This document shows positions 28,256-34,791 of a stretch of 34,791 nucleotides of DNA, in pieces. The translations under genes and the position numbers were made by a program. Numbering within the stretch: the stretch's first letter is position 1; each line of letters opens with the position of its first letter. The stretch is from Blattamonas nauphoetae (taxonomy: Eukaryota > Preaxostyla > Oxymonadida). The stretch is from assembly GCA_033064195.1 (NCBI GenBank), contig JARBJD010000548.1:1-34791 (forward strand), in the 5' to 3' direction. The notes beneath the pieces are model-generated. The model ran no database searches. It was not told the origin of the DNA and saw only the letters and a list, made by a program, of their open reading frames with translations.

Positions 28256-30930
28256 TTATTCCACTGATTCCTTCGGTTTCGACGTGCTCTTTCTCACCTT
28301 TGTCGCTCCTTCAGCTGGAGGGGCCTTGCTCGAGCTGGGTTTCTTGACTGGAGCCTCGGCAGCAGGCTTTGGAGACGGCGCACCAGCTGTTCCTGGGTAG
28401 ATCGGGACTGGTCTCCCAGTCTTTCCTGCCGAGCCCAAAACGTCTTTATTATATTCCCATCCAGAAAACTCCTTGTTGACACGGGCAAGGACAGCTTCTG
28501 GGAGGACCGGACCGGGCGAGTCGGTGAGAGGGAGGGAGAGGAACTCCTTGTCGAAGTTGGAGATGTCCATAATGCCATTCTGAGCAGCGAATGAACGACG
28601 GAAGGGGAAACATGAAAGACACAAAGACGTTGGAAAGGGAGAGGAAGAACCAACCTTGAAGCGCGGCTTGAACGGGGGTGACAGCTGCCTCGCATCGAGC
28701 TGTTCCCAGTTGATGCTCTTGAAGAGCGGGTGATCCAACACCTCCTGCCCTCCCCCAGGCCCAGACCCCAACCTCTGCTCTGGGTGTCTATTTAGGCTTC
28801 GCTTGAGGAAATCACGAGCATCTTCGCTGACACTGTCGGGGATGGTGAGGGGAGCACGGAGCGTGTTCAGGAACATCTCTTGCTTGTTGGCGGAGTAGAA
28901 GGGTGGCATTCCGGTCAGCATCTCGTAGAACAGGATGCCTGTGCTCCACCAGTCAACAGCCTTCCATGCGGCATGTTTTGGAGGATTTCTGGAGCTTGGA
29001 GAGGAGAGAGAGGAGAAAGGGGTTTGGATGATGGGAGGGCATGAGGGATTAAGAGATCAAACCGAGATATTCGGGAGTTCCGCAGAACGTAAGAGTGGTC
29101 TCTCCTCCCCTCTCCTCCGACTGACGTGATTCCGATTTTGGAAAGACCAAAGTCGGTGAGGACGATGTGTCCATCGATGTCGAGGAGGACGTTCTCTGGC
29201 TTGAGGTCGCGGTAGATGATGTTGCGCTTGTGAAGGTGGTTGATGGCTGACACCACCTCGGCACAATAGAAGATGGCGAGGGCTTCGGGAAGCGACGGGC
29301 ACTGGATGAGGAGAGAGGAGAGAAAGGGTGAGGAGTCGACAAAGAGGGATGGAAAGAGCATATTAGGAAAATGTAATGGGTGGACAATCCAACAGATAAT
29401 GCTGAGTCGCATTTCTCCAAATTTGGGATCAAACCGTCGGAGGTGGAAGAAGATCTCTCCACCATTCACGTAGTCCATAACAATGTACAGTTTGGTGTCT
29501 GTCTGGAAAGCATAGTGCAAACGAGTCATAAATGAATGGTTAATAGTGGCTAAGATTTTGCGCTCGGTGAGAGTGTGCTCAATCTGGTTCTTGTCGTACA
29601 GATCCTTCTTCTTCAGAATCTTCATGGCGTAGATGCCGCCGTCGCTGATCTTCCGTGTTTGGAACACTTTCCCAAAGCTACCTTTGCCCACACAATGAAG
29701 AAGCTCAAAATCACTCATGCTGACGAAGTGGGACGGATCGAGCCGTTCGAGTGAGAGGAGATTTGCAGGAGTCTGGGAGTACAAGAGAAAGGACGAATGA
29801 AAATATGGATTGCAATGATCGGCAGACTTCAGATGCTTTAGAGCGGAGTGAAGGGCGTGTTTTGGTGGATTGTGGCTCTGATTTGAGGATCGCTGAGGCA
29901 GGAACGCCGAGTTGTGATAATGATTGCTCAAGACTCTGCATCCCAGCACCCATGTGTTTCAGCAGGTCGCAGACTCGTTTGTAGATTGCTGGGTCCTCAA
30001 CTTCGAAGGTTTGTTGGTGGAGAGTTGTGATTGTGAACGTTTTCTTGTCAGAACCACTTGGTGCAATACTGAGAGAACAATGGGATATAGAGTGAGAAAA
30101 GATTCAGACGCAAGGATAGAGGAAGGAGGCTTGTTCCATCCATCTTCATTCTTCTTCACACATTTGATTCCATCTCTTGACATAACAAGCTTCTGGGGCT
30201 GTTTCTTTCCCTTCTGACCAATTTTAACAACATTGACAGGGATTTTGCCTGATGATCCAGGTTTCTTCACTGCAGGGTCCTCCTTCCTTTCGGTCATATC
30301 GTTGCTTTTGGCTTGATCGAGTTGAGAAAGTCGTCTGGTGATTCTCAAGAGAATCTGTTTGGCCATGAATTGAATGATTTCTGTTAAGACCTTCTCACTC
30401 GTCTGATTTCCAGATGAATTCATCCATTCATCAAACCAACACTTGGCAGATTCCACAAAGGATGTCACAACCGCCTGAAGACGATTCTCACAGATTTAAT
30501 TAATTTTCTCTGAAAAGTTTTAAGAATTATCACTGATTATCATTATAGCAGGCACACTTTGCACAGATCCATCAGTAACGTGTTTTCTCAAATTCAAGAT
30601 CATCACACAAGAAAACCTGTCGAAAAAATGAAATTAAAACAAAACAGAAGTGAGTGAAAAGAAGTGTAAGTTGATCAACTAGGTCTGACTTTGAACGAGA
30701 TGGTGCCCGAGCAAGCAATTCGACTCTCTCGGGCATTTGGGTAGATCTGACCCTAACTGTGACTTTTCCAAAAAAATCTGCCACTTTTTTGTTCTGACGA
30801 TGATTGACTTTGGTTCGTCCTTGAAACAGCGTTCTTTCCTTTTTCGGGAATATTTTGTTGTTTCTTTCGTTATTTGTCCTCGAAGCAACAGATGAAGGCT
30901 CAGATGGACATCAAAGTCTGAATCCTTCAT
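28256..30930 (-). CDS. AGC-family protein kinase with long N-terminal extension
   Basis: Ser/Thr kinase of the AGC group, closest in wording to SGK/S6K/Akt. Kinase motifs: [10 protein letters not shown] (Gly loop, about 29690), [10 protein letters not shown] (catalytic Lys), [24 protein letters not shown] (about 29210), TDFGLSK, activation loop [29 protein letters not shown]. The C-terminal tail has [13 protein letters not shown], a turn motif LTDSPGP and a hydrophobic motif FSGWEY with Glu at the usual phospho-site. GT-AG introns: about 29302-29393, 28995-29062 (68 nt) and 28580-28654 (75 nt). Upstream, minus-strand exons read [20 protein letters not shown], a PH/PTB-like stretch ([28 protein letters not shown]), [11 protein letters not shown] and, from an ATG at 30930, [18 protein letters not shown]. 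These could be one protein of about 750 residues or a separate small gene upstream of an ATG at 29718. Frame changes at runs (for example C 29107-29110) look like assembly errors. Confidence 0.85.
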
Positions 30931-31095
30931 CCGCTCATTTCTCTTGTGTATCTGCTTCTATCTGGATAAACCACAACTTTATTCTACTTAACCATGATAA
31001 TAGAGACGATTGCAGATCAAAACAGTCAGTGTCCACAGATCCTATAAAGATACTCTCAAACTCAAACTTTTCCTCTCTAGTGACCCCACACAAGC

Positions 31096-31606
31096 ATGGG
31101 TGATTTACTCGTTTCATTTTGTTGTATAATCTCCTGCTTATTCCATTCTTCCCATTCATTTGTCAGATACTCCCCGACATGTGGAATATGTCGTGTTTGT
31201 CGTTTTCTTCGATCACTCGTTGCTCTTCCAGAACTTTAAACCCACTTTCACCCAGTTTGCCGACTTAGTGAAAGATAAATATCAAAAATTCAGATTGGGT
31301 CTGTCGACTGCGCCCATGAATCAAGTATTCTCTCTGACTCCATTCCTGACGCCCTTCCCAGAACTCTGTGACAAACTCAAAATCTACGCATATCCAGACA
31401 TTACTTTGTGTGTTTCCTAGCTTTTCGAGTGATTCCACACTCTCTGCCCCTTATCTCTTCCACATCTCTCTTCTCATCTTTTTCGCTCCCTCACTGTATA
31501 TTTCAGCAAGCTTGGGAAGAAATCGGAAGAATTCACAGGAAACAGAACGCTTGAACAACTTGAAAACTGGTTAATCACACAAATCAACCTCAATTCGATC
31601 AGATGA
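31096..31606 (+). CDS. Small thioredoxin-fold ER protein without CXXC
   Basis: Single thioredoxin-like domain protein of the PDI family, probably secretory. The ATG at 31096 starts a hydrophobic signal sequence (MGDLLVSFCCIISCLF). Then come VVFVVFFDHSLLFQNFKPTF, SVDCAHES, LCDKLKIYAYPDIT and KLGKKSEEFTGNRTLEQLEN, ending at TGA 31604-31606. The order matches a PDI domain (strand, active-site helix, xDC, cis-Pro loop YPD, Y/F-x-G-x-R). At the active site DHSLLFQ replaces WCGHC, so redox chemistry is not expected; a chaperone or cargo-binding role is an inference. Two GT-AG introns fit: 31325-31361 (37 nt) and 31408-31506 (99 nt). Two frame changes lie at a CCCC run near the signal peptide and an A run near 31285. 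No KDEL-like end is present. Confidence 0.7.
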
Positions 31607-31779
31607 CCATCTTGTCGAAAACGGAGAAAAGTGACTTACTAACCGAGTATTTCTCTTAATTTTCATTTCATTGATATATTCTTTATTTACCATTCTATCC
31701 CTTGACAATCACCATATTTTAACCCACTTTTTCGATCATAACACAACTTTTTTGATCTCATCCTCTTTCTTTCATTCGG

Positions 31780-33412
31780 ATGGATCATCCGGAAAATTTT
31801 CACTTTCCTGAACCTTCTCAAGATTCTATTGATGCTGTTACAAACAAACCCGAACGAATTCCCATTGACTTGGGAACAATCTGCCTCTTTGACCAAAATT
31901 GGTTTATGGAAGATATTCAACCACCAGCCCATCTTTTCCAAAGAAATGCGAATGTATCGCGCTATTGAGTATTATCGACATAGTTTGTATCATAATTCAC
32001 TTTATTAAGTCTTCTCATCCACACCACAAAGATCAATTCAGCGAGGCGATAGCTCTGTTTGATCCAAGTGAAGAACTGACAAAACTGAGCAAGGAGGTAT
32101 CATTATTCATTTCTCAGCAATTTGGTGATTATTCTTATCAGGACAAGGACATGCTCGCTCGATGCCATTTCCGTCTCGGACACTTCAAGCAAGCCGAAAC
32201 ACTCTGCCATCTCCAGCTCCAATATAAGAAACATGACTTCAACACACTTCTTCTCCTTGCAGACTGCTATTCTTCTCAGCAACAGCTCAAACCTTCCTTC
32301 TTTGTCTCCTCAACTCCCTTGTCCTTCACAGAAGCAACACATCCGCTTGGCTTCGCCTTGCTCAGTGTTGGTGTGGATTGTTGACGGCTGAGAAGGCTCT
32401 AACCGGCCATAATCCTTCTGAATTGGCCGTTCTTCTTGGATGGGTCTTCACACAGCGGGGCACCGTCCTAACAATGCAGACGCTTCGACAAAGACGCCAA
32501 CTGTTTGAACAGACACGGTTCAAAAGTGTTGGGATGAGTAATAGACACGCTATTCAGGTTGGGGGTGAAAAGAGGGCGAAGGCGGATTCCAGCACGGACC
32601 AGGTTGAGAATGCAGATGAAGTCCCAACTCCAGCAGAGCCCGTAGTTCCTCCAAGTACCCCAGAATGTTCACCATCAGATGAAAGCAGCCAATCAAAGTT
32701 GGAAGAGGAACGACAACACCACTCATCGTTTGTGGCCTCTTTGAGACCCTTTATGGAGAAGAGCACTGAAAAGTACGAAAATGGATGGGCGAGTTTGATT
32801 TGTTGGCACAGCAGTTGATTACATCGTGGATTGAAACAGACCACAAAGTCAACGAGATCGAACCAACTCCTCCGACTCCAGACGTTGATGAACGGATATC
32901 AGCCCGCGCCCAATTAAGCGCCCTCTCTTCGTTTGTTTGAAACACTGCGTGACCATGCTGAACCGGCAAATACGAAAGGACCGAAAGGAAGAGGAAAGCA
33001 GAAGATCCAGCTTCCTCCCTCCAAAGTGTCAGAAACTCGTTTTCCGATGCATTTCTCGGTTGAGTCACACACAAACGCGCTTCTTCCTGTCCAGGCACTG
33101 TTTGATCCTGCAATCAGCGTCCCAACACCATCAGACCCCGACTCCTCCCTCCCAACCCCAACCGGCACCAACACCCATTTCTTCTGTTCCACTTGACTCC
33201 TTTGATCTTTGCCCAGACGAGACAAAGCTTGATGTCTTTGTTTCGTTCTGGCTGGCTTCCATCAGAAGAAGTTCATCCTCCCGCATATCGACGCTGAAAT
33301 GGAAGCTGAATATGCCAATGGGAAGGAGGACGACGACGATGACAGTGTTTTGGCAGTTAACGATAACATCGGTAACTATGCCGACTTTGCTGGGATTCCG
33401 TTGTTGAGATGA
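31780..33412 (+). CDS. TPR-like protein, unrecognised family
   Basis: The ATG at 31780 gives MDHPENFHFPEPSQDSIDAV, then IPIDLGTICLFDQNWFMEDI. Downstream exons read MRMYRAIEYYRH, QFSEAIALFDPSEELTKLSK, and MLARCHFRLGHFKQAETLCH with FNTLLLLADCYSSQQQ, a pattern like tetratricopeptide helices. Then LTGHNPSELAVLLGWVFTQR, a Ser/Pro/Glu-rich linker, EFDLLAQQLITSWIETDHKV, SETRFPMHFSVESHTNALLP, DETKLDVFVSFWLASIR and an acidic end (EDDDDDSVLAVNDNIGNYAD) finishing FAGIPLLR at about 33412. One intron is clear: 32097-32141 (45 nt), joining SKE to DKDMLARC. Others are likely near 31985-32030 and 32290-32380. The family is not recognised; two adjacent genes cannot be excluded. Confidence 0.55.
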
Positions 33413-33588
33413 ACTCTTTCTGTCTTATTTCGAGAATATACATTTCAAAATCTTCTTTCGATGATGTGAATGAGTGTTTTCAGGAATTGTGACATAACTA
33501 AACGCCTATTTCAGAACACAAAACGGATCGTACCCACACCATTTTTCAATCTTCTCTTTCTTCTGGAAGATTATCACCATCATCACAA

Positions 33589-34538
33589 ATGACGAAAGGT
33601 CTCGGTTTTCTCATGGGAAAGGTTTCTTCTTCTTCCCATTCTCATAAATCCTTTCAACACCGTCCACCGTTTTCAGTACTTCCATCCGCTAATCGCGAGA
33701 ATCAACAGAAGAAATTTGAAGCTGAACAAAATTCAAGATGGTAGAGAAACGTGATAAGGAGCTGATTGAAATTCGAAGAAGGGAATTGGAGAAAGAGGCA
33801 ATTGAAAGAGCCCAGCTTGGAGAACTGGACCCAAAGGCTCGTCGAAGAAAGGAACTGTCCTTTATGTACGAAGCGCCACCAGGATATGTCGAGCCAAAGA
33901 CGGCTGACGATGAGGAGGAGAAAGAAGAAGAGACAGCCGGAATTGGAGCTGCTTTCCCTCAAGCCATCGCCGGGAAGAACGCCCCGCTGGAAGAAAAGTT
34001 TGCCAGTTACAAGGTCGCGCCAACAGACACAGAATATGGAAGGCAATTCAGTATGACGCATCATCCGTTCGGGGAGGTGATTAAGGAGATTAAATGCCAT
34101 CGCTGTGGGCAGTGGGGGCATCAAACAGGAGACAGAGAATGCCCACTCAGATTTATCAATCCGAGGGACGCACTGAGGAAGGAAATGGAAGACCCGATGA
34201 CGTTCATGATGCAGAAGGAGTCAGAAATGAAAACAGAGATTACAAAGCAAAAACGAGCTCACTCATCGGGGAAATCTTCAGACGCTGTAACATCTGCGGA
34301 GCCTTTGAGCTACGAACAAGCCGAGCGGATCGCACGTCTTCTGTTGTCGAGACTGGACACTGGCGAGAAAGAGGAACTTGTTGATGCACTGTTGAATGAT
34401 GTGAGCTCCTCTGAGAGCTCTGATGAATCAGAACCGAAAAAACATCGGAAATCCTCGCATAAATCAAGACATCATCACTCAAGCCGCCGATCACACAGTG
34501 AACGTTCTCATCGGTCATCTCGACATTGCAAGGATTGA
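33589..34538 (+). CDS. CIR1: CIR1 homologue (CBF1/RBPJ-interacting corepressor family)
   Basis: Nuclear CIR N-terminal domain protein, linked in animals to splicing and transcriptional repression. The ATG at 33589 gives MTKGLGFLMGK. An intron at 33622-33676 (55 nt, GTTTCTTC to TTTTCAG) leads to YFHP and ENQQKKFEAEQN. Then VEKRDKELIEIRRRELEKEA, KELSFMYEAPPGY (human CIR1 has GLNFMYEAPPG) and HPFGEVIKEIKCHRCGQWGH followed by DRECPL, a zinc knuckle aligning with the human CIKCHKWGH-DRECPL block. The C-terminus is Ser/Lys/His/Arg-rich (KHRKSSHKSRHHHSSRRSHS), as in the human protein. The protein is about 300 residues, shorter than the human one, the difference being the RS-like tail. Two small frame changes in the first 50 codons look like run-length error. 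It converges with the gene at 34632. Confidence 0.85.
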
Positions 34539-34631
34539 CCAAGCCATTATATTTGCAGATATTTCCAGAAAAAACCGGAAAATGTGGGAAAATGGAGAAA
34601 AGGTGAATGTGAGATGCTTATGACAAAGAAA

Positions 34632-34759
34632 TTAATCTGTGGTCTCAAAAGCTCTCTTGTTGAAAGCCTCACGATCTGTGGAGATAAGCGTTTGTGCTTC
34701 GGTGTTGTTGGACATCGCTGGGTCGGGATTGCTGAGAACTTGGTAGACTTCTCTGAGGA
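34632..34759 (-). CDS. 3' exon of a probable E2 ubiquitin-conjugating enzyme
   Basis: After a splice acceptor (CTCTTTCCAG, exon from 34759) the minus strand reads LREVYQVLSNPDPAMSNNTE, then AQTLISTDREAFNKRAFETT and Asp before a TAA at 34632-34634. This matches the C-terminal helices of E2 enzymes (LL-x-x-PNP-x-x-P-x-N-x-EA, then a dr-x-x-F helix). The catalytic core and cysteine lie outside the window, so the subtype is unknown. It is tail-to-tail with the CIR1 homologue, 93 bp apart. Confidence 0.45.
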
Positions 34760-34791
34760 CTGGAAAGAGAACATATAGCAGAAAGAGAATA

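Overview
The window is nuclear DNA of a protist. It carries a eukaryotic tRNA-Pro, spliceosomal GT-AG introns (many only 35-75 nt), and clear homologues of DNA polymerase epsilon, an AGC protein kinase, CIR1 and thioredoxin-fold ER proteins. Fragments resembling the right-handed beta-helix surface proteins I recall from oxymonads (Preaxostyla, e.g. Blattamonas) suggest that lineage. This is an inference from remembered families, not from a search. The genetic code looks standard: TAA, TAG and TGA all end conserved genes.

Left part (1-14.7 kb). An unrecognised protein lies on the minus strand (1-2914). It is followed by tRNA-Pro(AGG) at 3063-3134, a redox-inactive PDI-like protein (3354-4443), and the full catalytic subunit of DNA polymerase epsilon (about 5263-12621) with exonuclease, polymerase, Fe-S and C-terminal zinc-binding motifs. 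Converging on it from the minus strand are a coiled-coil protein and a surface-protein fragment (12752-14460).

Middle (14.7-23.6 kb). This is a repeat-rich stretch. Two nearly identical 270-bp repeats in opposite orientation (14864-15131 and 20340-20608) bracket an unrecognised gene (15239-16432), a nested foldback element (16893-17174), a surface-protein fragment (19050-19433) and a 23-copy minisatellite built on TGATCA. An unrecognised helical protein occupies the minus strand at 20.7-22.7 kb.

23.6-28.1 kb is a DIRS-type tyrosine-recombinase retroelement. It has inverted terminal repeats, an internal complementary region, and gag-like, RT/RNase H, methyltransferase-like and recombinase parts. 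It is treated here as a broken fossil.

Right part (28.2 kb to end). Minus-strand AGC kinase with a long N-terminal extension; a second, small thioredoxin-fold protein lacking CXXC; a TPR-like protein; a CIR1 homologue; and the 3' end of a probable E2 ubiquitin-conjugating enzyme running off the window.

A caution applies throughout. Several host genes, including an otherwise perfectly conserved polymerase epsilon, change reading frame many times, often at short single-base runs. The two copies of the 270-bp repeat also differ almost only in run length. The simplest reading is run-length error in the assembly, so frame breaks in host genes here should not be taken as proof of pseudogenes.
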